Shown piece after piece: positions 46,439 through 58,898 of a stretch of 64,000 nt of DNA. Source of the stretch: Blastomussa wellsi (Eukaryota; Cnidaria; Anthozoa; Scleractinia; Plerogyridae); the NCBI GenBank assembly GCA_947652115.1, contig OX393561.1, forward strand, positions 9,409,164 to 9,473,163. The letters run 5' to 3'. Position 1 is the first letter of the stretch, and the number at the start of each line of letters is the position of its first letter. The position numbers and the translations under genes are program-made. The notes beneath the pieces were generated by a model. The model did not search any database. It had not been told where the DNA came from and worked only from the letters and a program-made list of their open reading frames with translations.

Positions 46439-48968
46439 CAGCCTGAAGAATCTCTGATTAGAAAAAAGTAATAAAAAAGAATAATAGGAAGCATCTCTAC
46501 GCAGGCCTTGAAAAATTAGGAAATAATCGTTAATCGCCGCACAATAGTGCGCGCTTGGTCGCGATTAGTCAATTGTTACAATATGCAAAAGCTCTGCAAA
46601 GCCTCCGGGATATTCTAACAGGAAACGCTATCTAGCAACTGTTACATCAAACTGACTGGTAAAAGAGAAGAAAAAAAAAACGCAAAGGCTGAAAACGAAA
46701 GAGAAATAAACGACGTTTATATCATAGTTCAAGATTTCCGAAAGTATTGGCCGATGTTTTATTGTCCATGTGTTAAATTTGATGTGAGCTGAACATTTCA
46801 CTGAAAAAAGAAAACACGAAATATTCTACACTTCTAACTAACGGCACAATGTCTTTCGGGTCAGAATATTGGCTGATTTCGAAAAGAAAGTTGGGTATTG
46901 ATGAATCCCAGAGAAATTCGAGTGAACGCAGGTAAAAGCCGGTAACAAGTTGAATTTAACGTTAACCTTATAGACGGTGCACACACGCGGCAAAACTCCG
47001 GCGCGCGCTGTCGTTGGTCACGTGCCTGTCACGTTTCGATTGGCCCTTTGTAGACAGTCCGAAAAGAAAATTGCTCACGAAAATTAGACTGCGATTAGTC
47101 ATTGTTTCCCGTTATAGTCTCTCAAGCGTATTAAAAGCGAAAAGAGACGGCAAGTTGGAAACCGAGAGCGGCGAGATAACACGATTTCTTCACGGCCATT
47201 TTCGATTCTTCCTTAATTTTTTTCGCACACAAAAGGGGATTGCTCGTAGACTTCTCCGACATTAGACACCAAAAAAGGTCACTCGAGCTGTTATGGTGTA
47301 AAGTGCCGCACGACATAGACTAAATAAGCACGAATTTAATAACTTTGATTTTTATCAGACTTATTTCCACAACAGCGAGCCCACCCCAGGAAACCACAAA
47401 CGCACTTTTTAGCCGTGAGCTTAGCCATTTGAACCAAACAGTTGTCACAAGACATGTTAAATTAGGGCGTGAGTTGCACGTGATGTATAAATACTGACCA
47501 TCAGTTTCAGGCTAATCTAAACACCTTCCCTATTTGTCACTTGTCTGTCAAAATTCTGGGCATTTGACAGTCGCTGACATGGCAATTAGCCTTCTCAACA
47601 ACTTTTCAGTGGGGCAACAATCTTATAATATTAACAGTCCCTGTATTTTTTCGAAAGACACGATTCACAGATATCGCAAAACGAGTTAAGCACAGTTATG
47701 GAAAGAAACAGCCCAAAATTACGATACATTTGGTGTTCGAGGTATATCGTAATAATTGAAATCCATTTTTATATTTTTTAAACCTATCATAAGCTTGAAG
47801 CTGGTTCAGTTTAGCGCATGAAAAGGATTTCCGATATTATTTAAGTGAGTTTAAACTTAATCTAACGTCGGCCCCTCGAGAATTAAATTAGTGCTTAAAA
47901 TGGGCTTTTGATGACGGATAACGCTCCTTTTTGGGTAATTTGCGAATAAAACTACTTTTGGTACGATAAGAGCATATTTCTCTGGCTTGGTTTCATTTTC
48001 GATCGGACAAAAAAGTGGCTACAACACCCCCACTCCCCCCCTCCCCACAAAAACAAGAAAGAAAAAAATGGGCAAGTCAGGTCTGATGTCCACGACTTCA
48101 AGCTTCAGGAACATGGCCTAGCTTTCAGGGTTTTTATTGTATTGAAAAGGAGGATCGGAAGTATTAATATACAGTAAGCAACGAACGCAAATCTCATGAG
48201 AAATCTAAATGCCGATCTTAGCCGATTGTTATTGGTTTTTGTGGTTCATAAAAAGCTGTAGAGCACTTTTCATCCAATTCGATCGACTTATCGACTGCTG
48301 GAAATTAAAGGCAAGGCTATTCTACAGTTATGAATTACGTTTTTATATTAAAAGCTATTTTAACCTGATGATGCAACAGAAGTGATTACTCTCTCTTGTC
48401 ATGATGTTGGGGAGAACGAACGCGGTCAGTTTCCGATAGTTGACAACACTTTTTTACATGCAAGTCAAACTGTCGTCTCAAATGTCAAATTTTGCTCACA
48501 AAAATTCATTTTGTATCGAGAGAAAGTTGTGAATAATTGATCTATTTAATTAGCTTGAGAGCTAACGTTTTGTTGCTATTCAAGACCTTAAAATTACAAT
48601 CTTTGAATAGATCTGGAAACATATTCCGGAATTAATTGGATTATAAACAGCGCGTTCTATTTGCTTCGGATAGGAGCACATAGATTTCGAAATAGTTTAG
48701 ACTGGTTCTCTTACCTTATGAGATGAAAGTACACGTGTATTTTTATGATAAGAACAGCTAATTTATTGGGAGCCAAGATTATCTTATGAAATCATCTCCA
48801 GATAAAACATGATCTTTAATTAAACCGGTCACGTGATTCAAGTTTCTTCGGGAATGACCCAAGTGACGTCACGGTTCGCGGGAGCGAGATGTTGATAGAA
48901 AGAATGGCATGGAGCTGAGTGGAGTAACAGCGTTTTAACAGCAAAACTCGCTCGGTTTCGCCCTTATT
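46439..48968. other. Intergenic stretch and DNAJC5 upstream region
   Basis: No coding exon was recognised. The last 150 bases should include the DNAJC5 promoter and 5' UTR. Two short overlapping upstream frames (48904-48918 and 48909-48938) would lie in the 5' UTR if transcription starts above them. Confidence 0.55.
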
Positions 48969-51900
48969 ATGGCACCACATTCTGGTGTCAATGGCGAAAA
49001 CAAAGGAGAAGAAAAGGACCACACTTTGACGTAAGCACTTTCTATTTAAATCTCAGTTTGTAATAGCTTTTATTCGTCCAACGAACACAAACAGTTTATC
49101 GGCGCACCGCATGCGTTGTATATATATATAGCAGACAGAAATGCAGAGCTATTTTCAACGAAGTCTTACAAGCACTTTGGTGATTCCAACATGGGTTCTT
49201 TTTCTGCCAGTCTTGTGTTCTTTGGTCAATCAAAAGAAATCATCACTGTCGTGTTCTTTGCTGCTTTGCGGTTATAAATTACGGAAACGTTTTTTCCAAT
49301 TTCCAGCTGGAACTCACATCAAAATTCAAATCGGGAAAATGAAAGTTCTTGGTAATCTGTTACAATTCTTCTATAAAGTAAACGATAGCTCTTCCTTTGA
49401 AGGATTTGCAAGGGCTTGTGCAACCGCTTGGAGAAGTGGTTTGTGAGTTTAAATGTAACGGCTCGTTTGATTTCAATATCGGCGAGGCGTGACTTCAAGC
49501 AATTTCAAATTTGTACGTTGCCGACAATCGAACTCGAAGGTGTTAGAATTGCACGTGAATTTCGATCGAAATGAACACAATACAATGAACACATACAATG
49601 GAACACCCCTTTCCTTATTTTTATGTAAAGTTTTAAAGAGTTTTGACTCGATTTCTGTCGGTTACTCATACAAGCTAGTAAAAAGCAAAATTGATATATA
49701 CAACAATGTAATTTAGTGTGAGGTACTTTCGGACTGTGTACCGCTTATGGAATCGCCTTATCGTCATTTCGTATACTTACATAAAAGTATTCATGATATG
49801 GCAAATTACCATCTAGCAAGAAACTGCCAACGCAGTCTTGTGCAGCTGTCGCGGAAGGCCTTTGTGTGTTATTTCCTTTCGGTCAAGAGTTCCAACACAT
49901 CAACTAAATATGCAAATAACATATTTGTATTTTTCTTCAGATCATTTAGTTGGCATGTTTATGTAAACAATTCACTCAGCATATTGTTATTTGGAAGGTA
50001 ATTACCTGTACTAAAGAAATTTTCCAAAAGAAAGATGAAAAAGAACAGTTAGATATATGGAAAGGGAAGTTTTGTATTTATCGCTGTTCAAGAAGTGAAC
50101 AAATTTTTCTAAGGAATCCAAATGAAAAGAAATGTTTGGAAAATGAGAGACTGAAAATATGATATTTCAATACACCCCCTCCTAAAAAAAGATATTCTGT
50201 ACATAATTTGTGAACATTTTAGGATGGCTAGCATCAATGGAAAAATTGACTGAGCGGCAGCATTGTGGGTTTACAGGGATGGGTTTGCCACTCAAAACTT
50301 GACGGCTTTGCTGTCAAAACAAAAGCACTGGACCTGACTACGCCACCAAAATAAAAGCACTCAGTTGCAAATTCCTGCCAGCTATATATACAGGCTAATG
50401 TTAAGTCAGAGAGACAGGTCTCTATGGCAAGCTACTCCGTGTGTACTGCTTCCAAATTGTGACTACCAGCACACATTGCGGGGACAAGCCACTGCAACAA
50501 TTTGCCTTGTATGATACAGAAAGGGTCCATATGAAGTTCTAACTTTCTGTTACAACTCGCCAGGTACAACAAGTAAGGCTGTGGAACACAATTAAGTAGT
50601 ATCAGTGGCGGATCCAGGGGGAGGGTCGGGGGGGTCCGGATTTTGTCATATCTGGATTTTTGAAAACTCAATGAGAAAAAGTTCACTATGAGTGAGCTCA
50701 ACTGCTATTTCCGCCTGTTTTCAAAACTGAAATATGAGTATATGATTTCTTCTAAAAATAATTTTGCTTTTTCTTTGTGACTTTTTTCACTTTTGAACAG
50801 TGGACAGAGGTGATGAAATAAAATTACAGCAGCAATTGCTGCTGCTTCATCACGGGAACTTGGTAACAAAAGAAGCCCACTTAAGCCTGCTATTTCTTTG
50901 AAACGTATTAGCTCTGAGAGATTTCGAAGGTGAAAGAAAATAAAGAATACGAAATACTGGCACAAAGTCGTAAATGTTGGACTGTTTATTTTTCATCTTT
51001 TATTTTATTTTCAATGACGAAAATCAAGCTTTTAGTCAGGATTCGAAATGTGGCCATCAAAATGCACTTCAGGGCCTGCTAAAATGAACAATGTATAAAG
51101 CAACATATGGAAAAAGTGACGATCCACAGGACGCCTGGATGGCCATCTGTCTAAAAACCTGACGAGAATGTAACTGTTTTATTTAACTATTGAGTTTTTA
51201 AGATATTTTATTGTTTTTGGTGGGCAAACAGTTGTGCTACAGGTGGTAAATTTCACCGTTTACCTCCTGATAAGGGAAAACTATCAATACCACATTACTT
51301 GCTCCCTGTATTTATTTTAGTTATTACTGTGATCAAATGTTGTTTGATAGTGAGCAGTGTAGGGGATTATCTAAAAATCTCGTTTCTTGTTGTTTTTAGT
51401 GCAGAATAGCATAGACTTCTTGGACCCAAAAAAGTTCGATCACACTCTTCTTCCTGAGGCCTATTGTCAATGCAGTTAAACGTAGTAACAGAACTTTCTG
51501 CTGTAAAAGTTTGGGTTACATGTAATTAAACAGTTCTTGATAATTTGTGAAATAAACCTCAAGGTACATGCTTCTAGAACTGATTGTGGATTGCATCAGT
51601 CACAGCCTTGTCCTTTAACACTTAGCATTCTGACAAATACAAATTAGAAGTAATAAATAGTAGTAGTTTAAAACAAACGATTTAAAATATTACAAGTGCT
51701 GACATGCATGGCAAAGACCAGTATATGTGATATAGTCAGAGCTCTCAAGTTTCTATTTCTTCAAAGGGTGAGAATCAGAAACTGCAGACCTAGATGTTTC
51801 CTAAGAGTATGATAGATACGACTCCCAGAAATGTCTTAATGAAAAAAATGAATCTGATGTGCCTTAGAACTGAGTGTTTGCCTCTAGTCTCCTCTATGGC

Positions 51901-54900
51901 CCTCTTAGTTGTTTTGGTGGCAATTATTTTCTATCTCAAAATGAGCTGAAGTTCATTAGAGAGTCTCATGCTCTATGTGCAGTCCATAAAATGTTCATTG
52001 ACCTCCCCCCCCCCACCACTCCCACATAAGGGATTTTTTAAAGACCACAACTTTAGTCTTTGAGAACACCCCACCCCTAGGAATTTTCCAATCCACTTGT
52101 CTTCTGTGGGGGAAGTATGGAGATTTTTCATATCTACGCAGTAGACACTGCTTTAGAGCTCTGTTCTTTGTACAAACTGGTGCTGGTCTTGGGCCAATTG
52201 ATAATGTTATTACTGTAGGTATAAACAAATAAGATATGCTTAAAGAAACATATTTTAACAGTTTTGTTCAGCAAAATGTATCCCATAAAATTTTGTGGCA
52301 TTCCCATTCATCAGCAAATTTATTCCCGTGCATTAAGTTAGCTAGCTCCCACAAACCTCCTGTAGTTCAATGGTAGAATGACCGACCAATTGTTTTAACT
52401 TCTATTGGGAAAACTTGGAAATTTGTTCCAAGTATCTTGTGTCAATAGCTAATATATATAATTTCTCAGCTAATTGATGTTTGGTCAAGTGGGTGAAAGT
52501 GTTTTTGGTCTTGAGAGACTTTTACATGTAAAGTTCTCTTTTGATCATGCTGGTTTTTAAAGAACTTTCTTGATGTTTAAGGTGGTTTGACCCAGTAATT
52601 TTGTAGGAGCACCTTCCAACTTTGAACCTCCCATACCTAAATAGCCTGACTTCAATTATATTTCCATCCTAACACATGGATTACATATAGACTGAACTAC
52701 AATGTGAAATAATTTTTTGGAGATTAGACTTCATATAAACAAATTTGCTACATTTTCAATCTTTACTTAACCTTTTGTCACTCATTCTTTAACCAATGCC
52801 CCAAGGTATAAACTAGTGTACAGCATTTCCAGCAAAAAGTGTGGATAAGGGCTAAAATTTGATTCAGAGCTAAAACAAGTGCGACGTCATTATCACGTGA
52901 TATCCATTCTGATGTCCAAAAAGTTGTTGTCATATTTTAATTCAGTCTATATTTAATCCATGTGTTAGGATTGATATATAAGTGAAGCGAGGCTGTTCAA
53001 GTATGGTAGATTCAAAGTTGGAAGGTACTCCTAACGATACTGTGTCGAGCCATATTAAATTGCTCTGTTTTCAGGAAAATGTTGTACAACTGTGATTTTA
53101 ATTATTATTGATATTTTAGAAACCAGGGGGCTTCGCTGTATGATGTTCTGGGAGTGGACAGAAATGCCACGCCAGAAGAGATTAAGAAGGCCTACAGGAA
53201 GGTAAGAAATGAGTCACTGAATATACATACGAATTATTATTAATAATAGAATACCTGTAACCCAATTTTATGTATTTAGGCACTCAGGCATGTTGTGCTA
53301 AAATCCAGGTTTTTTATTGATTTTCCTGTTGTTGTCTAGTTACCTAATAGAAGATGGGTATCATGTTGCAAAGGTAGTTTTGAACATTTGGGAGAAGATT
53401 TACCTCAAAACTGACTATAAAATGTCACAAATGTCCAAAATGGCGCTTTTTTTCAAAAATCTCTGGGTGCAAAGGGTTAAGACACCCCCCCCCCCCCCTC
53501 ACCCCTGTAATTTCTAATCTCTTCTGAGTGAGAGTTTGCAGATTTTCTGGAACTACTGAATTGTTGTTTCTTTTTCTTTTGTGTTTTTCTCAGATGGCAC
53601 TAAAGCACCATCCAGATAAAAATCCTAATAATCCTGAAGCTACAGAAAAAGTAAGTTTATTACAGGTTGATTATTTATTTATTTCTTTTGCCACACAACT
53701 TATTGAATAATAATTTGTCTTATAATACGAAAACCATCATGGTGGCTGTTGTAAATATGGTCTATTCTGATGGTATCAAAACGTTTTTGTTTTTCAGTTT
53801 AAAGAAGTTAATCATGCACATAGTATATTAGCTGATCCTGGCAAAAGGGAAATTTATGATAAATATGGTTCTATGGGTCTCTATATAGCAGAACAATTTG
53901 GCGAAGAGGTAAGGTCATCTTTTTATGGGGGAGGGGGGTACTCCCTTATATGCACTATATGGGGATGTGTCGCTGGATTGGATATGGTTTTTACCCCTTG
54001 GTCCTTGAGTCTGTCCTAATCCAGAACTGGAGCCATCAGGTTTAGCACTGCCATTTTTTCGCTTTGCGCTCGACTAACTAAGAAGCACGGAAAGTCGCAA
54101 AACTCTAGAAAAAAAATTTATTTTTCAAATCGGCACTCTTAATCCTCACGGTATCAACGAACGCTTTTCATTCAACTAATTTATTCCGTTGTTTTCACGT
54201 TACCAGGCACCAACCAATAGCGAAGCTCCATCTTTCTGTATATAAACAACACACGTCTCACAATTCCTTGATTTGTGCCGACGAAGGGCTAACGCTCGAA
54301 ACGTCAGCTCTTGAATTTCTTCACATTATCAACCCGGTTGATAAAACCAAATTATATTATAAGAAAACAGGGACTGCTCTTAACCTACTGACCATCAGTC
54401 AACATAGATAATTTTCAGCACTAGATATTGGTCCTGTAGTATAAAAAATGTTTTCCTTTGTCCCAAACAGGGTAGGTGTTTGACATTATTTTTGTCCAGG
54501 GCCAGGGTTTCAAACCCCCAGTGGCACCGCTATACCCAAACATGGGTCAAGTGCCCCCCCCCCCCAAGAAAATTTTTTAATGGAATGAACAAAGTGCATA
54601 GAGAAGCACAAAGTACAACCCGGTGCTTCTCACACTTATTGATTATTCTTAATAATTTATCATTCCCAAGTGCTTATATTAAAGAAGTCAAATGCACCTG
54701 AGTGCTATATAAACACATGGGAGCTTTTAAATACTGACATTTATGTGTTTGTGTTGTGTTGGTTATGTTTCCCTGGCCTGCCACACCCAAACTTATTCCC
54801 CCGATCAATGTCCTATTTTCACTGGCCTGAACACGAGAAGATAAAATTCATATCCACAAGTGGGCATGTGATATTCTGTTTATTATATAAACATACTAAT

Positions 54901-57900
54901 AACGACTTTGACGATTTTCCGAAGATTTCCGACCACTTTCCTAAGATTTCCGAAGATTTTCCAAAATTGTTCCGAAGGCTAGACGAACGTTTCCGAATAT
55001 TGCCGAAGATGTCCGAAGTTAACCGAAGTTTTCCGAGGAGGAACCGATGATGTTTCGATCATACAGCAACACATTTGAGTACTTTTTAAAAGATTTTGTA
55101 GCTATAGCAATATGGCTTAAGACTTGTGAAACAACATGTTATTTGCACGTGTGAAGATATAGAGGATGTTACATGGTGGCGAGAAGATATGAATTTTATG
55201 TTCTTGCCACTCGAACATAAAATTCATATCTTTGAGCGAACATGTAATTTTCTTTTTATTATATAGACAAAAACACAAACTGAATCGTGCAAGGCGGGTA
55301 ATGACATCATCGTTATCCTCACTAGTGAAGATATGGAAAATACGCCACTACGGTCCCGGATGTAGCTTTGTATGAATTTTACGAGTGGTGTAATTCCCAG
55401 TAAAACACTCGCTTCTATATAATAAATATGTTTACACGGGAAAGTTCACCTGGTATTTCACTGGTGTTTATACAATGAAAGTGTTTTTTTTTCACAAGTT
55501 ATTTTCACTGTATCTCATTTTCCGAAATGAGGTTATTATCTTACACTTAAGATTGTTGGAAAGTGAAAATTTGCGCAAAATCCAAATTTCCGTTTCAAAA
55601 TTCCAATTCGATTCTTGAATCAGTGGATGAAGAGCCGCTCAGTCTGTGGTGATGCCGCTGCAAATTTCCTCTAAAACTTGTCTCCAAAACTGCTTCTGTT
55701 TATCAGTATAAGGAAGTGTCCAATGACAGTCTCGATAGGCTTCTTTATCTTATCGTACTGTTTGTGTTAAGTGTTACAATAATTATAACCCGCAAATTAT
55801 TAATTGAACACCATAGATACACTTGAATTAATCGTTTTTTAATTATTTACACAAAACACAGCCAATGGCGATGTCTGTATTGATATAAAACGAGAGGAAT
55901 ATAGGCAGAGTTTCATTGTTTCCAAAACTGCAGTTATTAAAACTTTCAACGGTTTTAAAAGCCGTTATTGTTGTTTTCACACTGAGAGCGGATCAAATTT
56001 TCACAGTGTTACAAGATTAAGTGTCAATTAGGTGTTAATTGAAGAAAGAGATCCAATTTTGTTAAAAATGTCTTTGCCCAAAAGAAAAGACTCCACGCCG
56101 GTAGGGTACGATCGATCTTTGTTTCTGCGGTGGAACCGGCTTCAAATGAATGTCATGGCAGATCCAATGCTTCAGGAACGTTGTACACCAACAATTTACA
56201 ATTCGCCCAAAATTACAAGCCAGGCTCGACTGATTGTTGGCGCGAGAAATAGAATTGCGGATGCGGAGAGTACTTTTAAAATGGAAAAAGATCAGGAACA
56301 GGCTGCCGCTCGAAAGAAAGAGGTTGAAAGCAACGAAAGCGAAGTAAAACAAAAGGATGATTCCTCGAAAGTTTCACCAACTGAAATGGATGTTCGTCGC
56401 GGAAAGTCGAACCCATTTGAGTTCTTCAAGCAGCACCGCTTTGATAAAGAACTGGATTTGAAGGGATGGTTTCTTGGTCCTATAACCGCTTTTGAAATTT
56501 CGTCCGGTGAATTGTTTTCGTCGTCGAGAATTGTGCGTTTGGTTCTTGCTAACAACCGTCTCGGGAACGAAGGTGGAAAAGCCATCGCTAGAGGCCTCGA
56601 AAAGAACTTTTCTGTGAAAGAGCTGGATTTGTCTGAAAATATGCTTGGACAGAATGCTATTTCTAGCATTGGAAAAATGCTTAATAAGAACCAAACTTTA
56701 GAAAAGCTAAATCTCTCAAGAAACGATTTAACCGACCCAGATGTGGAAGATCTCTTGAAGTCCCTTTGTAGCACAACTGTTTTGAAAGAGCTCGACTTGT
56801 CCCATAACATTTTATGTGATCAGTTCGCTGAGCAAATGTCAAATGTTCTATTGGACAATTTTTCTCTCGAAAAGCTTTCCATAAGTTCAAATCAGCTTGA
56901 AGTAACTGGCTTGAAAGCCATGTCGCCAGGTTTACGAAGCGCTCAAACACTAAGTGTTTTGAACATTTCGTGGAATTATTTATATGATGTAGGAGCCGAA
57001 TTACTTGGCGAAATAATCGCTGACAATCGGAGCCTTGTCGAAATTTCAGCGTGTGGGAATTTATTCACTACAAAAGCAGCAAGCTTTCTTGCAAGGGGTG
57101 TCGCTGAAAACCCCAAATTGAAAGTTCTGCGTATTGGCCAAAATTTGATAAGGAATTCTGGCGCACATGTGTTTGTTAATGTTTTATCTGAATGCAAATC
57201 CCCTCCAGCAGCGCTCGAGATTTTAGATATCAATGGTACTATTGTTGATAGAAAGTTCAAACAACTTGTTGCTAGCGAACTGTCGGAAAAGCTTTGCCCT
57301 TTGAAAATTGTAAACTTTTCGGTTGTCGATGAAATAAGTAACGAAGTTGAACCTTTTGTGGAGAAATCTCCGAATTAAAATTTACAAGAGGGTGATGCAG
57401 TTGCACCAACATTTTAATAGAGAAATCAATTATTTACGTAGTGATAAAGTAGAACGCTTTGAAATCCACGATGTTTAAAATTTAATGCTTGACCGTTTTC
57501 AGTTTTAAACTAATCACTTTCCTGTCAAAGGTATGTGAAGGAAAATAAAAAAAAGAAAGTGTAATTCTTTCTGAACGACTGAATCAATTGAATGTTAAAC
57601 TGAAGTTTGTCATGCAGTTGCTGTTTAAAAAACTGAAGTTTTCAGTGTATAAGAATAAAATAAATTTAAAGTAAGATGTCGTCAGTGGAATTAAATTTAA
57701 GTGCATAGATGTTTGCTTGATAGCCATGTAGCTCTATTAAATACAAATTTGAAGTGTTGGTCGGTGAGCAGCTCTTTGCAAGACCTCATATGAGAATGAC
57801 TCGCAACCCTTTGAGGTAGAACAGTAGAATTACATGCTTACGAAAGCTGCTACACTGCTGAAAGTGTTAGTTGCCGCCTTGAACATTAAAATGTAGTGGA

Positions 57901-58808
57901 CAGACACTGCAAGGTTGACCTTGAATTTCCTCCTTATTCGCTGATGTCTGAAGTGATCCCTTTAATTTTCACTGTGTATGTTGTCGGTTTGAAGTTAATT
58001 GCAGCGTAATTTTAAACTGTCCATTAAGCTCTGAAGTTCAATTTGCGTGATTCTTTCACCGAAGCGGTTAGTGAACACGTTTTCTGTGGCTGACCATGTT
58101 TGTCCTTTCAGCTGATCATACTTTGTTTGAATTCTACGCGTGTTATGTTGGGTGGGACCTGTAATGTAGCCACCCCTCCCCTTCGGAGAGAGTGGGAGCT
58201 CGCGCTGAAAGAGCTGGGACTAGCAACGGGAGAGATTTCCAACCCCAGATTTGGCAAAAAGCGAAACAATCCTATTGATCATGTGTTTTTCGTTTCCATT
58301 TACAGAATGTCAAATTGTACTTTAGGCTTAACAGCGGCTGGTGTAAGGTAGGTTTTTTTCTTTTTGTTATGCAAGTTAAAAGATGTTTGTGCGGAAATTA
58401 CAAGACGCTTTTTATTAGAGCGCTTTACCCATTTCTCTGTATGTGACAGAGAAATGGTCTATTTAGAGGTCTGGTAACGACTCTGCTAGGCACGTCACTT
58501 ATCTTTCGCGCATGCGTTTATTTGAACAGGCGCTGTTCATGTTCTGCGGCATCATAACGTGCTGCTATTTCTGCTGTTGCTGTTTCTTCTGTTGTAATTT
58601 CTGCTGTGGAAAGTGCAAACCCGTCCCAGACGAACAGTGGGAAGAATTCGAATTCGAAGAGATGAAAGAAGACGACGAACCAATTACGATGCAACCCGGA
58701 AGCAACGGAAACGACACCAGCAGCGAACAGCTTCCGAAGTCACCAGGCGTCGACAGCGTTACCAGTAACAGTACCGCGACTTCCGCTATCCCCATGCCCT
58801 CGTCGTGA
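48969..58808 (+). CDS. DNAJC5: DnaJ homologue subfamily C member 5 (cysteine string protein)
   Basis: Six exons: 48969-49030, 53120-53201, 53594-53650, 53798-53908, 58306-58347, 58530-58808. All introns are GT-AG, phases agree, and the total is 210 residues. Order: a short N-terminus; J domain ([23 protein letters not shown] motif in [25 protein letters not shown]); linker [14 protein letters not shown] from the 42-bp exon 5; cysteine string [20 protein letters not shown] (12 Cys in and near it); acidic Ser/Thr-rich tail ending PMPSS. Cysteine string proteins are palmitoylated co-chaperones of Hsc70 on secretory and synaptic vesicles that support SNARE folding. Intron 4 is 4.4 kb and holds a separate LRR gene. 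Exon 5 was identified by phase and by alignment with the conserved linker. Confidence 0.94.
49031..53119 (+). other. DNAJC5 intron 1
   Basis: A 4.1-kb intron without supported genes. It contains a TA microsatellite near 49118, a CAGTGGCGGATCCA word near 50605 resembling a DNA-transposon terminus, and a poly-C run near 52003. A degraded tRNA-like A box lies near 52365 (TAGTTCAATGGTAGAAT), and a fold-back element at 52582-53058. Confidence 0.6.
52582..53058. mobile_element. Fold-back (MITE-like) element in DNAJC5 intron 1
   Basis: The outer arms share ACCTTCCAACTTTGAA and AACACATGGATTA in opposite orientation over about 120 bp. Termini resemble TGGTTTGACCCAGTA and its mirrored, diverged form. 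The central 200 bp is non-coding. The right end lies about 60 bp before exon 2. Confidence 0.8.
54060..54360 (+). repeat. Penelope-like terminal fragment with best hammerhead-like core
   Basis: The core 54276-54308 reads CCGACGA, AGGGC-TAAC-GCTC (stem II), GAAAC, GTC, AGC. The downstream ATTATCAACCCGGTTGATAAA is shared, inverted, with the copies at 18.5 and 35.3 kb. Upstream CTTTCTGTATATAAA is shared with the 18.5-kb copy, so the repeat unit is at least 130 bp. The base before the core (G) does not pair with A after GTC, so helix I is weaker here. It lies in DNAJC5 intron 4. Confidence 0.6.
54361..55861. other. DNAJC5 intron 4 sequence upstream of the LRR gene
   Basis: Repeat-derived sequence. 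A block at 54900-55030 is built from irregular CCGAAG-containing words of 12-15 bp. A perfect 20-bp hairpin lies at 55184-55232. Poly-C is near 54550. No coding frame is supported. Confidence 0.55.
55184..55232. repeat. Perfect 20-bp hairpin
   Basis: AAGATATGAATTTTATGTTC (55184-55203) and its exact complement (55213-55232) flank a 9-base loop. Confidence 0.9.
55862..55920 (+). promoter_or_regulatory. Candidate promoter of the nested LRR gene
   Basis: CCAAT at 55862-55866 is followed by a TATAAAA box at 55884-55890. Transcription would begin near 55912-55920, about 150 bp before the LRR start codon. This fits a gene with its own promoter inside the DNAJC5 intron. Confidence 0.45.
56068..57378 (+). 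CDS. Intronless leucine-rich-repeat protein (LRRC74-like, ribonuclease-inhibitor type)
   Basis: The first ATG at 56068 gives 436 residues to TAA at 57376-57378. An upstream GTG in frame (56032) was not used. Residues 1-125 are charged with no signal peptide or membrane segment. From about 145 to 410 there are eight or nine repeats of about 28 residues with the RI-type pattern ([47 protein letters not shown]). The repeats form a curved alpha/beta scaffold for protein binding. LRRC74-type proteins share the layout, but the assignment is by resemblance only. The gene lies in the same orientation inside DNAJC5 intron 4. A lack of introns suggests retrocopy origin, although the frame is intact. 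Confidence 0.85.
   Translation: MSLPKRKDSTPVGYDRSLFLRWNRLQMNVMADPMLQERCTPTIYNSPKITSQARLIVGARNRIADAESTFKMEKDQEQAAARKKEVESNESEVKQKDDSSKVSPTEMDVRRGKSNPFEFFKQHRFDKELDLKGWFLGPITAFEISSGELFSSSRIVRLVLANNRLGNEGGKAIARGLEKNFSVKELDLSENMLGQNAISSIGKMLNKNQTLEKLNLSRNDLTDPDVEDLLKSLCSTTVLKELDLSHNILCDQFAEQMSNVLLDNFSLEKLSISSNQLEVTGLKAMSPGLRSAQTLSVLNISWNYLYDVGAELLGEIIADNRSLVEISACGNLFTTKAASFLARGVAENPKLKVLRIGQNLIRNSGAHVFVNVLSECKSPPAALEILDINGTIVDRKFKQLVASELSEKLCPLKIVNFSVVDEISNEVEPFVEKSPN
57654..57664 (+). terminator. Candidate poly(A) signals of the LRR gene
   Basis: Two overlapping AATAAA hexamers (57654-57659, 57659-57664) about 280 bp after the LRR stop codon. They are on the DNAJC5 sense strand, so they could also cause premature polyadenylation of DNAJC5 transcripts. 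Confidence 0.5.
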
Positions 58809-58892
58809 ATGACGATGCTTGGTGTTCTAGGGAGTGGGGCGGAAAGGAATTCTTCTGCGGCTGGCGGCCATCTTGGATTTGAAAGAGTTATA

Positions 58893-58898
58893 GAATAA
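58893..58898 (+). terminator. Candidate DNAJC5 poly(A) signal
   Basis: AATAAA 85 bp after the DNAJC5 stop codon; another follows near 58953. Confidence 0.5.

Noticed and set aside
49141..49446. Plus-strand frame of 101 codons in DNAJC5 intron 1
   Set aside because: No motif, no splice logic, and it lies between firmly placed DNAJC5 exons.
58100..58351. Longer open frame running into DNAJC5 exon 5
   Set aside because: The upstream part is in a different phase from the linker exon and lacks resemblance to DNAJC5. Only 58306-58347 fits the conserved linker and phases.
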